In this document: piece after piece, positions 56,791-64,000 of the stretch | How positions within the stretch are numbered: the stretch's first letter is position 1 | Layout of the letters: the number at the start of each line of letters is the position of its first letter | From: [Pantoea] beijingensis | GTDB lineage: Bacteria > Pseudomonadota > Gammaproteobacteria > Enterobacterales > Enterobacteriaceae | Reading direction: 5' to 3' | Length of the DNA: 64,000 nt | Assembly (NCBI RefSeq): GCF_022647505.1 | Contig: NZ_CP071409.1 | Coordinates: forward strand, 3,720,001 to 3,784,000 | The notes under the pieces: generated by a model | The model's database searches: none | What the model was told of the DNA's origin: nothing | The model's input: the letters and a program-made list of their open reading frames with translations, nothing else | Translations under genes and position numbers: made by a program

Positions 56791-56974
56791 AATTGTTAAA
56801 GAGCGGTGCAGTCAGCGGCTTCGCCTGCTGCTGCGAGGTGGCGTATATTACGCTTTCCTCTTTCAGAGTCAACCCCTTAAATCAGGAATTTTCTCTTTAT
56901 CTTTCAGCCGCTGAGCGTTTGCTCTGCTGCCGTTCGATGGAGGCGCATTATAGGGACTTCCGCGCAGGCCGCAA
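56791..56974 (-). promoter_or_regulatory. rrn promoters P1 and P2 and leader boxA
   Basis: P1 has TTGCGG (56969-56974), a 16-base spacer and TATAAT (56947-56952) with a GCGCC discriminator. P2 has TTGACT (56867-56872), a 16-base spacer and TAATAT (56845-56850). A boxA site GCTCTTTAACAATT lies at 56791-56804. All are on the minus strand and resemble E. coli rrn. The GC-rich discriminator fits stringent/ppGpp control. Confidence 0.85.
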
Positions 56975-57091
56975 CAGCTAATTTACGATAAATTGACTGT
57001 TTGCTGCATTCCACAGCAAAAGGGCACCTTATACGCAGTTATGCACAAACTTATCCACATTCATTCATAATCCGCAATTTTGACGAGCATC

Positions 57092-57107
57092 ACGCAAACG
57101 TTTTCGC
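57092..57107. promoter_or_regulatory. PurR box of purH
   Basis: ACGCAAACGTTTTCGC matches the PurR consensus (ACGCAAACGTTTNCNT) except at the last base. It lies about 135 bases upstream of the purH start. PurR with hypoxanthine or guanine would repress purHD here. Confidence 0.88.
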
Positions 57108-57242
57108 TACAATGCCCGGCGACAAAATGGCCTCTCCTTTGGGGTGTTACATGAAGCTTTGCTCTCCTTTTACTCATTAAGGAAAAGCTAAACTTGATGT
57201 AACGCTCTCTATTTTGCGAACCAAAGCCAAGGGATAAACCTC

Positions 57243-58832
57243 ATGCAACAACCTCGTCCTGTACGCCGCGCGCTGCTCAGCGTGTCTGACAAAGCCGGTA
57301 TCCTCGAATTCGCTCAGGCACTCTCAAGCCGTGGTGTGGAACTGCTTTCTACCGGCGGTACTGCACGTCTGCTGGCTGATGCTGGTCTGCCCGTGACGGA
57401 AGTCTCTGACTATACCGGTTTCCCGGAGATGATGGATGGCCGCGTAAAAACACTACATCCGAAAGTGCATGGCGGTATTTTAGGGCGGCGCGGCCAGGAT
57501 GACGCCATTATGGCAGAACACAGCATCTCTCCGATTGATATGGTCGTCGTTAACCTCTATCCCTTTGCCCAGACGGTCGCCCGCGAAGGATGCTCTTTAG
57601 AGGACGCGGTTGAAAATATTGATATCGGCGGCCCAACGATGGTCCGTTCTGCGGCAAAGAACCATAAAGACGTTGCGATTGTTGTAAAAAGTAATGATTA
57701 CCACGCCATCATTAACGAGATGGATACACACGCCAACGGACTGACGCTTGAGACGCGTTTTGATCTGGCGATCAAGGCGTTCGAGCATACTGCCGCCTAT
57801 GACAGTATGATTGCTAACTACTTCGGTAGTCTGGTTCCCGCTTATCATGGCGAAACCAATCAACCAGCCGGACGCTTCCCACGTACGCTGAATCTCAACT
57901 TTATTAAGAAGCAGGATATGCGCTACGGTGAAAATAGCCATCAGGATGCTGCCTTCTATATAGAAGAGAATCCAGGAGAAGCCTCTGTAGCAACTGCACA
58001 GCAAGTCCAGGGTAAGGCACTCTCTTACAATAATATCGCCGATACCGATGCCGCTCTCGAGTGCGTTAAAGAGTTTGACGAACCCGCCTGCGTTATCGTA
58101 AAGCATGCTAACCCCTGCGGCGTTGCCGTTGGCGAGAGTCTGCTTGATGCTTACGATCGCGCCTATAAAACCGATCCAACCTCTTCCTTTGGCGGCATTA
58201 TTGCCTTTAACCGCGAACTGGACGAAGCCACAGCGCAAGCCATTATCAGCCGTCAGTTTGTTGAGGTAATCATTGCGCCTTCTGCCAGCACAGCCGCGCT
58301 GAAAATCACCGCGACCAAACAAAATGTGCGTGTCTTGACCTGTGGGCAATGGCAGCAACGTCAGTCAGGTCTGGATTTCAAACGTGTTAACGGTGGTCTG
58401 TTGGTTCAAGACCGTGATTTAGGTATGGTCACTGCCGGACAGCTGCGCGTGGTCAGTCAGCGTCAACCTACAGAGCAAGAATTACGTGATGCGCTATTCT
58501 GCTGGAAAGTGGCGAAGTTTGTTAAGTCTAATGCCATTGTCTACGCACGTGACAATATGACCGTGGGTATTGGCGCTGGCCAAATGAGCCGCGTCTACTC
58601 AGCCAAAATCGCCGGCATTAAAGCGGCAGACGAAGGACTGGCAGTCGAAGGCTGTGCGATGGCCTCCGATGCGTTCTTCCCGTTCCGTGACGGTATTGAT
58701 GCCGCCGCCGCCGTGGGTGTGAGCTGTGTTATCCAGCCAGGCGGATCCATTCGTGACGATGAAGTTATCGCCGCGGCTGATGAGCATGGTATCGCTATGA
58801 TCTTTACCGACATGCGTCATTTCCGCCATTAA
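57243..58832 (+). CDS. purH: Bifunctional AICAR transformylase / IMP cyclohydrolase
   Basis: PurH performs the last two steps of de novo IMP synthesis. The 529 residues equal the E. coli length. The N-terminal IMP-cyclohydrolase domain carries [15 protein letters not shown] and [22 protein letters not shown]; the C-terminal transformylase has [15 protein letters not shown] with the catalytic Lys-His pair, and [22 protein letters not shown]. It is co-transcribed with purD, 21 bases downstream. Confidence 0.98.
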   Translation: MQQPRPVRRALLSVSDKAGILEFAQALSSRGVELLSTGGTARLLADAGLPVTEVSDYTGFPEMMDGRVKTLHPKVHGGILGRRGQDDAIMAEHSISPIDMVVVNLYPFAQTVAREGCSLEDAVENIDIGGPTMVRSAAKNHKDVAIVVKSNDYHAIINEMDTHANGLTLETRFDLAIKAFEHTAAYDSMIANYFGSLVPAYHGETNQPAGRFPRTLNLNFIKKQDMRYGENSHQDAAFYIEENPGEASVATAQQVQGKALSYNNIADTDAALECVKEFDEPACVIVKHANPCGVAVGESLLDAYDRAYKTDPTSSFGGIIAFNRELDEATAQAIISRQFVEVIIAPSASTAALKITATKQNVRVLTCGQWQQRQSGLDFKRVNGGLLVQDRDLGMVTAGQLRVVSQRQPTEQELRDALFCWKVAKFVKSNAIVYARDNMTVGIGAGQMSRVYSAKIAGIKAADEGLAVEGCAMASDAFFPFRDGIDAAAAVGVSCVIQPGGSIRDDEVIAAADEHGIAMIFTDMRHFRH

Positions 58833-58853
58833 TTATCCTACGGAGACTTCCTG

Positions 58854-60134
58854 ATGAAAATTTTAGTTATCGGTAATGGCGGGCGCGAGCATGCGCTGGC
58901 CTGGAAAGCCTCGCTGTCGCCTCTGGCAGATACCGTGTTTGTGGCACCGGGCAATGCCGGCACGGCTCTGGAGCCCGCGCTGCAAAACGTGGCGATTAGC
59001 GCCACTGACATTCCAGCACTGCTGGACTTCGCACTGAATGAGAAAATCGATCTGACGATTGTTGGGCCGGAAGCGCCACTGGTCATTGGCGTCGTCGATA
59101 CCTTCCGTGCTGCCGGCCTGAAGATTTTTGGCCCGACACAAGCTGCCGCACAGCTTGAAGGTTCGAAAGCCTTTACCAAAGATTTCCTCGCACGTCATCA
59201 CATCCCGACAGCGGAATATCAAAATTTTACCGAGGTTGAGCCTGCACTGGCTTGGGTTCGTGCAAAAGGTGCGCCCATCGTCATCAAAGCCGATGGGCTG
59301 GCCGCGGGTAAAGGCGTGATCGTTGCCATGACACTGCAGGAAGCAGAAGACGCCATTCAGGATATGCTGGCAGGTAATGCCTTTGGTGACGCCGGCCACC
59401 GTATCGTGATAGAAGAATTCCTCGACGGGGAGGAAGCCAGTTTTATCGTGATGGTCGACGGTGAAAATGTATTGCCTATGGCCACCAGCCAGGACCATAA
59501 ACGCGTAGGTGACGGCGATACCGGCCCTAATACGGGCGGAATGGGTGCTTATTCGCCTGCCCCCGTTGTCACCGATGAAATTCATCAGCGCGTGATGGAT
59601 GAGGTGATCTGGCCGACCGTACGCGGTATGGCCGCGGAAGGGAATGTCTATACCGGCTTCCTGTATGCAGGCTTGATGATCGATAGTAACAATCAGCCCA
59701 AAGTGATTGAGTTCAACTGCCGCTTTGGCGATCCCGAAACGCAACCGATCATGCTGCGACTCCAGTCCGATCTGGTGGAACTTTGTCTGGCTGGCTGCGA
59801 AGGTAAGCTGGACCAAAAAGTGTCAAAATGGGATCCCCGCCCTTCTCTTGGCGTCGTGCTGGCTGCGGGCGGCTATCCGGGCGATTACAACACCGGCGAT
59901 ACCATACACGGTCTGCCGCTTGAAGAAGTGCCTGACGGGAAAGTTTTTCACGCGGGTACTAAAATGCAAGATGACCTTGTGGTAACAAATGGGGGCCGCG
60001 TGCTGTGCGTTACCGCGCTTGGCGAGGATGTCGCCGCCGCACAAAAACACGCCTATGCGCTTATGCAGCCTATCTCCTGGAAAGGCAGTTTCTGCCGCCG
60101 CGATATTGGCTACCGCGCGATTAATCGCAAGTAA
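58854..60134 (+). CDS. purD: Phosphoribosylamine-glycine ligase
   Basis: PurD joins glycine to phosphoribosylamine with ATP, the second step of IMP synthesis. The 426 residues (429 in E. coli) are an ATP-grasp enzyme: VIGNGGREHALAWKAS at the start, PIVIKADGLAAGKGVIVA near residue 140, GDPETQPIMLRL near 291. It has a clear GGAGA-type site and ends the purHD operon; a hairpin follows. Confidence 0.97.
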   Translation: MKILVIGNGGREHALAWKASLSPLADTVFVAPGNAGTALEPALQNVAISATDIPALLDFALNEKIDLTIVGPEAPLVIGVVDTFRAAGLKIFGPTQAAAQLEGSKAFTKDFLARHHIPTAEYQNFTEVEPALAWVRAKGAPIVIKADGLAAGKGVIVAMTLQEAEDAIQDMLAGNAFGDAGHRIVIEEFLDGEEASFIVMVDGENVLPMATSQDHKRVGDGDTGPNTGGMGAYSPAPVVTDEIHQRVMDEVIWPTVRGMAAEGNVYTGFLYAGLMIDSNNQPKVIEFNCRFGDPETQPIMLRLQSDLVELCLAGCEGKLDQKVSKWDPRPSLGVVLAAGGYPGDYNTGDTIHGLPLEEVPDGKVFHAGTKMQDDLVVTNGGRVLCVTALGEDVAAAQKHAYALMQPISWKGSFCRRDIGYRAINRK

Positions 60135-60142
60135 TATGATCG

Positions 60143-60162
60143 GGGCAGAATCTGTTCTGCCC
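60143..60162. terminator. Hairpin between purD and the YjaH-like gene
   Basis: GGGCAGAA (60143-60150) pairs with TTCTGCCC (60155-60162) between convergent genes. The T-content after it is low, so the strength is uncertain. Confidence 0.5.
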
Positions 60163-60195
60163 TGAACTCTTCCCGCCGTTGAGCATCACTGCCGA

Positions 60196-60843
60196 CTAAA
60201 AGTCAGCTTCTTTGGGTTCCCACTTACAGTAATCCTCATCCGCAACCAGCAATAGCTGAGTACCTTCTGGTGCGTCCAGCCAGGCAATACTTAGTGTCTG
60301 ACGCGATGCTGACTGCCGCTGCAGGATATGCTGTCTGTCACTGTTTTCAAAACGCGGTTTGACCACGGTTCCCTGGCAGGTTTTTACTGTGCCATCGGAT
60401 AACCAGTGTCCCTGTTTTAGCATTACTCGACCTGAAGCCAGCGTATCACTCACTTTCAACATACGTTGGGCATCGAATTTATATAGATCAACGGCATCAT
60501 TTGAAACCGCTTCCCGGCGCCCCGCAAGCTGGCGCTGCATAAAGCTCAGGCTACCGTCATGGTCGAAACGCAATGTAACATCGTCAGGTTTGCCGCCTCG
60601 GATATGCCGCTCAACCGCAACCAGTTTGCCATTCTGCCAGTTGTAATCGGTTATTTCGGTGGCATCACCATTAAATGGGCTAAAGACCGTCATCAGATGT
60701 GCAACCTGTTGCTGGTTCTCTTTGCGCCATATGCGAACAGCGCCACGATCGGCAAGATAGCCACTCGCAGTGAAATCAGGCAAAGGAGAGTGGGAGCTGC
60801 AGCCCACAAGAATCACAGCAAAAACGAGGAGCACGTATTTCAT
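60196..60843 (-). CDS. yjaH: DUF1481 lipoprotein (YjaH-like)
   Basis: The ~215-residue protein has a lipoprotein signal (MKYVLLVFAVILVGCSS) with lipobox LVGC at residues about 12-15, so it is lipidated and envelope-anchored. It matches E. coli YjaH in position (beside hupA) and in the DUF1481 core VKTCQGTVVKPRFE. Its function is unknown. I place the start at ATG 60843 after GAGG; an in-frame MRGF start four codons upstream is open but would spoil the signal peptide. Confidence 0.85.
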   Translation of the reverse strand: MKYVLLVFAVILVGCSSHSPLPDFTASGYLADRGAVRIWRKENQQQVAHLMTVFSPFNGDATEITDYNWQNGKLVAVERHIRGGKPDDVTLRFDHDGSLSFMQRQLAGRREAVSNDAVDLYKFDAQRMLKVSDTLASGRVMLKQGHWLSDGTVKTCQGTVVKPRFENSDRQHILQRQSASRQTLSIAWLDAPEGTQLLLVADEDYCKWEPKEADF

Positions 60844-60954
60844 AAATCCTCGCACAGAGGTTTAGCCGCTATAAGCGCTGATATGAAGGCCTAAAAATAT
60901 GGACATATGCATACCACCTGTACATCGCTGCACATGCCTCTGCAACAGATCAAA

Positions 60955-60982
60955 ACAAGAGGGGCGAATATCGCCCCCCTGT
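60955..60982 (-). terminator. Terminator of hupA
   Basis: On the minus strand, GGGGGGCGA-TAT-TCGCCCCTCT forms a stem followed by TTGTTTT. It lies about 25 bases past the hupA stop. Confidence 0.7.
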
Positions 60983-61004
60983 TCAAACCTTCACCGTAAC
61001 GCTA

Positions 61005-61277
61005 TTACTTGACAGCGTCTTTCAGTGCCTTACCAGATACAAATGCCGGTACGTTCGCAGCAGCAATTTTGATCTCTTTGCCTGTCTGCGGGTTGCGGCC
61101 AGTACGCTCAGCACGGTGGTTAACTTTAAAAGTACCAAAACCAACCAGTTGTACAGCATCACCTTCTTTAAGAGACTCAGTAATCGCAGCCAGGGTAGAT
61201 TCCAGAGCAGCTTTAGCCTGGGTCTTAGACAGGTCTGCTTTGTCCGCAATTACATCAATCAGTTGAGTCTTGTTCAT
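61005..61277 (-). CDS. hupA: DNA-binding protein HU-alpha
   Basis: HU is the abundant bending protein of the nucleoid. The 90 residues equal HupA and end [12 protein letters not shown]. The signature [21 protein letters not shown] spans the start of the beta-arm. [14 protein letters not shown] at the start distinguishes HU-alpha from HU-beta (MNKSQLIDKIAAGA). A single-gene unit with its own terminator. Confidence 0.97.
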   Translation of the reverse strand: MNKTQLIDVIADKADLSKTQAKAALESTLAAITESLKEGDAVQLVGFGTFKVNHRAERTGRNPQTGKEIKIAAANVPAFVSGKALKDAVK

Positions 61278-61464
61278 AAGTTATCCTTACAGTGTATTTA
61301 TCGCTTGCTAAGCATCAAGTGCGAGGGAAAAGCCGTATTCGGCACTCTTCAGCCAGCACGCACCGATAGCCACATTTTTTAGCCCCCCAAATGTAGACCA
61401 GAGAGGGGGCGGATGTGAAGCCTTTAGGCATGACAAATCAGGCGTTAAGTCACGTTTTATCGCC

Positions 61465-62055
61465 TCATTGCTCAAATTTCATACCGATGTTACTGATTCC
61501 TGACTCTCGCAGGTCAGATCGCAACCCTTTGATCAGGTCCAGGTCACGCTCTTCACAGGCTGCCAGCAGGCGGAAAATTTCCCACTGGATATCCCATTCC
61601 TCCTCCACCGCAGGGTTCTCTTTAAGCTCTTCATCGGTCATTTCACGACCGGCCTGAGTCATTTCAAGAATCGCCACGGTAGTAATCGAGGTTTCGCTTA
61701 CTTCAATGGCCTGGGCGAGCGTTTCACCGCTTAACAACGCATGCAGTAGATCGCTTAGCGCGACACAGGCATCGATGGCAGGATGAACACCATAAACGTC
61801 GTAATCCTCAGAAACAGGAATGATCTCTTCAAGTTTCTCCAACTGGCTATCAAAATTTATTTTGGCTTCTTTTACTACCAGCGTTTCCCAAACAAGGTCG
61901 AGGATGCGGCGGTAAATCTGGGGCTCGGCAAAACCGGTTTGCTGGCAAAATGCCCAGTAATTAGGGTACATACGCTCGCACAGACAAGCCATGAAGGTCA
62001 GATGCTGCCAGCTTTCTAGTTTTTCCAGCCGCAGGTGAATCGGATTACGTAACAT
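61465..62055 (-). CDS. yjaG: DUF416 family protein YjaG
   Basis: The 196-residue cytoplasmic protein matches E. coli YjaG along its length (LRNPIHLRLEKLESWQHLTFMACLCERMYPNYWAFC at the N-terminus, seen in parts). No catalytic motif is evident and its function is unknown. Gene order nfi-yjaG-hupA is as in E. coli. Confidence 0.93.
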   Translation of the reverse strand: MLRNPIHLRLEKLESWQHLTFMACLCERMYPNYWAFCQQTGFAEPQIYRRILDLVWETLVVKEAKINFDSQLEKLEEIIPVSEDYDVYGVHPAIDACVALSDLLHALLSGETLAQAIEVSETSITTVAILEMTQAGREMTDEELKENPAVEEEWDIQWEIFRLLAACEERDLDLIKGLRSDLRESGISNIGMKFEQ

Positions 62056-62120
62056 GTTGGGATCTCATAGGCAATAACGCACGGCGTGCAGTGTACCCGA
62101 AAAGTGCACAGCGAACATCG

Positions 62121-62789
62121 TTAACCCTGCTGCTGCCAACGCACAAAGGCGCTGCGCTGCGAAGCCACGGCATCCGCCCAGCGTGTAGGTTCTGGCAGAC
62201 GATAGCCCGCCATGCATTTTTCTACCCACTGCAGCGCGCTGTCCATGCCGACACGGTGTCCGGTAGAGATAAATAGCGGGTTGCAACGCTTCTTACTGCG
62301 CCATACCCAACCGATGGCCTCGCCTTTATCCAGCAGCGGTTGGCGGGCGCCGACCTCATCACTCAAGGGCTCAAACTTGCCACACAGACGACGCTTAGCC
62401 ACGCCGATCGTGGGCACATTAACTAACAGCCCAAAATGGCTGGCAACACCAAGACGGCGCGGATGAGAGATACCATGCCCATCGACAAACAGTAAATCCG
62501 GGCGATGTTCTAACATCTGCCATGCCGCTATCAGCGCCGGATATTCACGAAACGAGAGAAAACCGGGGATATAAGGCAAGGTGGTGGCAATGCGCGCCAC
62601 CTTGTATTCAACCAGCTTCAGTGAAGGATATTCAAGGATCACCAGCGCTGCGCGCGTCACCTCTCCCTGTTGTTCAAACCCGACATCCGCCCCGGCAATC
62701 AGACGCGGAGGAAAAATATCGAAATCATCGTGCCGAACCACTTCGGTTGCGCGTGCGATTTGCTCAGCACGCAGCGCCTGCATATCCAT
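62121..62789 (-). CDS. nfi: Endonuclease V
   Basis: Nfi starts repair of deaminated bases by nicking DNA one nucleotide 3' of hypoxanthine. The 222 residues (223 in E. coli) have the catalytic acids in AGADVGFE (near residue 35), FLSFRE (Glu near 89) and FVDGHG (Asp near 110). It begins 2 bases after the hemE stop, so the two are coupled. Confidence 0.95.
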   Translation of the reverse strand: MDMQALRAEQIARATEVVRHDDFDIFPPRLIAGADVGFEQQGEVTRAALVILEYPSLKLVEYKVARIATTLPYIPGFLSFREYPALIAAWQMLEHRPDLLFVDGHGISHPRRLGVASHFGLLVNVPTIGVAKRRLCGKFEPLSDEVGARQPLLDKGEAIGWVWRSKKRCNPLFISTGHRVGMDSALQWVEKCMAGYRLPEPTRWADAVASQRSAFVRWQQQG

Positions 62790-62791
62790 GA

Positions 62792-63859
62792 CTACTCCTG
62801 ATGATATTGACGTGACAGTTTATGCACCGCCTCGACAAACACGCCTGCATGTTCCGGTGACACATCCTGGTGAATACCGTGGCCCAGATTAAAGACATGC
62901 CCTTCACCCTGGCCAAACCCTGACAATATAGACGCCACTTCCTGTTCAATGCGCTCAGGAGAGGCATACAGCATAGAAGGATCCATATTGCCCTGGATCG
63001 CAACTTTATCGCCCACACGGCGACGAGCTTCAGCAATATCCATCGTCCAGTCGAGGCCAAGCGCATCACAACCTGTTTCCGCCATCGCTTCCAGCCACTG
63101 ACCGCCGCCTTTGGTGAATAAGGTTACCGGTACGCGTCGACCGTCATTTTCATGCAGTAGCCCATCAACAATTTTATGCATGTAATACAATGAAAAATCG
63201 AGATAATCCCGCCCTGTCAGCACGCCGCCCCAGGTATCAAATATCATGACTGACTGCGCGCCGGCGCGAATCTGTGCATTAAGGTAAAGCGTGACGCTGT
63301 CCGCCAGTTTATCCAGCATCAGATGCAGGATTTCAGGCTCGGCGTACATCATTTTTTTAATCTTCGTAAAAGCTTTACTGCTACCGCCTTCCACCATGTA
63401 AGTCGCCAGCGTCCACGGACTGCCCGAAAAGCCGATAAGCGGCACAGCGCCGTTAAGGTTCTTACGAATGGTACGCACCGCATTCATCACATAACCTAAT
63501 TCCTGTTCGGGATCGGGAATCGGAAGCTTTTCAACATCGGCACGGCAGGTAACTGGAGAGGAAAAACGTGGCCCTTCTCCCGCCTCAAACCACAGGCCGA
63601 GCCCCATTGCATCGGGGATCGTCAGGATATCCGAGAACAGGATTGCCGCATCAAGCGGATAGCGACGCAACGGCTGTAGCGTCACTTCACAGGCCAGTTC
63701 CGCATTTTTGCACAGCGACATAAAGTCACCAGCCTCCGCACGTGTCGCTTTATACTCTGGCAAATAACGCCCTGCCTGTCGCATCATCCATACCGGCGTC
63801 ACATCAACCGGCTGGCGTAATAAAGCGCGTAAATAACGATCGTTCTTCAATTCGCTCAT
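62792..63859 (-). CDS. hemE: Uroporphyrinogen decarboxylase
   Basis: HemE removes four carboxyl groups from uroporphyrinogen III to form coproporphyrinogen III in haem synthesis. The 355 residues (354 in E. coli) show the family signatures [15 protein letters not shown] (Arg37 region) and [17 protein letters not shown], plus the catalytic Asp in [12 protein letters not shown]. The frame is open upstream to 63928, but ATG at 63859 begins [17 protein letters not shown]. It is followed by nfi. Confidence 0.97.
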   Translation of the reverse strand: MSELKNDRYLRALLRQPVDVTPVWMMRQAGRYLPEYKATRAEAGDFMSLCKNAELACEVTLQPLRRYPLDAAILFSDILTIPDAMGLGLWFEAGEGPRFSSPVTCRADVEKLPIPDPEQELGYVMNAVRTIRKNLNGAVPLIGFSGSPWTLATYMVEGGSSKAFTKIKKMMYAEPEILHLMLDKLADSVTLYLNAQIRAGAQSVMIFDTWGGVLTGRDYLDFSLYYMHKIVDGLLHENDGRRVPVTLFTKGGGQWLEAMAETGCDALGLDWTMDIAEARRRVGDKVAIQGNMDPSMLYASPERIEQEVASILSGFGQGEGHVFNLGHGIHQDVSPEHAGVFVEAVHKLSRQYHQE

Positions 63860-63891
63860 GATAAAACTCTCTAAAACACAGGCACGTAGTG

Positions 63892-63928
63892 TATACCCAA
63901 ACCAGATTAGGGTGCAGTAAGGCCGCAA
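63892..63928. repeat. Half copy of the palindromic repeat
   Basis: The 37 bases starting TATACCCAA and containing TGCAGTAAGGCCGCAA match the left arm of the repeat at 33231-33267 (shared ATACCCAA, TGCAGTAA, GCAA). The second half is missing. It lies between nudC and hemE. Confidence 0.65.
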
Positions 63929-63947
63929 TATCTATATGCAGCCACTC

Positions 63948-64000
63948 TCACTCTGCTTCAGCACGACATAACGCGACCGTGTCCTCAATTAAGCGGCGCG
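63948..64000 (-). CDS. nudC: NAD(+) diphosphatase NudC, C-terminal end (partial)
   Basis: The minus strand from the window edge reads RRLIEDTVALCRAEAE and then TGA, which matches the C-terminus of E. coli NudC (RRLIEDTVAMCRAE). NudC is a Nudix enzyme that hydrolyses NADH and removes NAD caps from RNA. The gene order nudC-hemE-nfi is as in E. coli. The rest of the gene is outside the window. Confidence 0.85.
   Translation of the reverse strand, partial: RRLIEDTVALCRAEAE

Larger units (their letters stand above)
56644..57242. other. rrn leader and purH promoter region
   Basis: This ~600-base divergent region has the rrn leader and its promoters on the minus strand and the purH promoter with its PurR box on the plus strand. 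No gene is present. Confidence 0.6.

Noticed and set aside
57597..58358. 253-codon minus-strand frame inside purH
   Set aside because: purH is intact and strongly conserved; the opposite frame is a codon-bias shadow, as is the long one in purD.

Overview
The window is chromosomal DNA of a gammaproteobacterium of the order Enterobacterales. Nearly every gene is a close match to an Escherichia coli gene, and the order follows the E. coli arc from uvrA to nudC: uvrA, yjbR/yjbQ, tyrB, dnaB, qorA, pspG, dusA, zur, yjbJ, dinF-lexA, dgkA, plsB, ubiCA, the maltose regulon, psiE, yjbEFGH, pgi, lysC, then metH, metA, an rRNA operon, purHD, hupA, nfi, hemE and nudC. Several E. coli neighbours are absent from their usual places (aphA, alr, aceBAK-iclR). 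A palindromic repeat of a kind I recall from Yersinia, Serratia and Pectobacterium suggests a Pectobacteriaceae or Yersiniaceae type relative; that placement is inference.

Layout. 1-8.4 kb: end of uvrA, yjbR/yjbQ, tyrB, an Lrp/AsnC regulator where alr would be expected, dnaB, and divergent qorA. 8.6-18.3 kb: pspG with a sigma-54 promoter, dusA and zur, yjbJ, the SOS operon lexA-dinF with two LexA boxes, dgkA and plsB (phospholipid synthesis), and ubiC-ubiA (first steps of ubiquinone synthesis). 18.5-26.1 kb: the divergent operons malK-lamB-malM and malE-malF-malG around a control region with MalT-like boxes. 26.1-31 kb: psiE and the yjbEFGH envelope/exopolysaccharide operon. 31-38.9 kb: pgi, lysC behind a lysine riboswitch, aqpZ, a PanS-like transporter and yjbB.

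38.9-44.5 kb is the main accessory block. It is a five-gene operon with a periplasmic binding protein, a cytoplasmic phosphodiesterase/phosphatase of the nucleotide-pyrophosphatase family, two permeases and an ATPase. A divergent GntR/UTRA regulator and a DasR/NagR-like palindromic operator control it. It looks like a dedicated import-and-hydrolysis system for a phosphorus compound, possibly a phosphonate or phosphodiester, but the substrate cannot be read from the sequence.

44.5-51.5 kb: metH and metA (methionine synthesis, with MetJ boxes at metA), an outer-membrane porin and an IS200-type element. 51.6-57 kb: a complete 16S-tRNA-Glu-23S-5S operon on the minus strand. 57-64 kb: purHD with a PurR box, a yjaH-like lipoprotein, hupA, yjaG, nfi, hemE and the end of nudC.

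The most unusual observation is a ~123-bp palindromic repeat inserted in the lysC leader, between the lysine aptamer and the downstream strand it is expected to pair with. A half copy of the same repeat lies between nudC and hemE.
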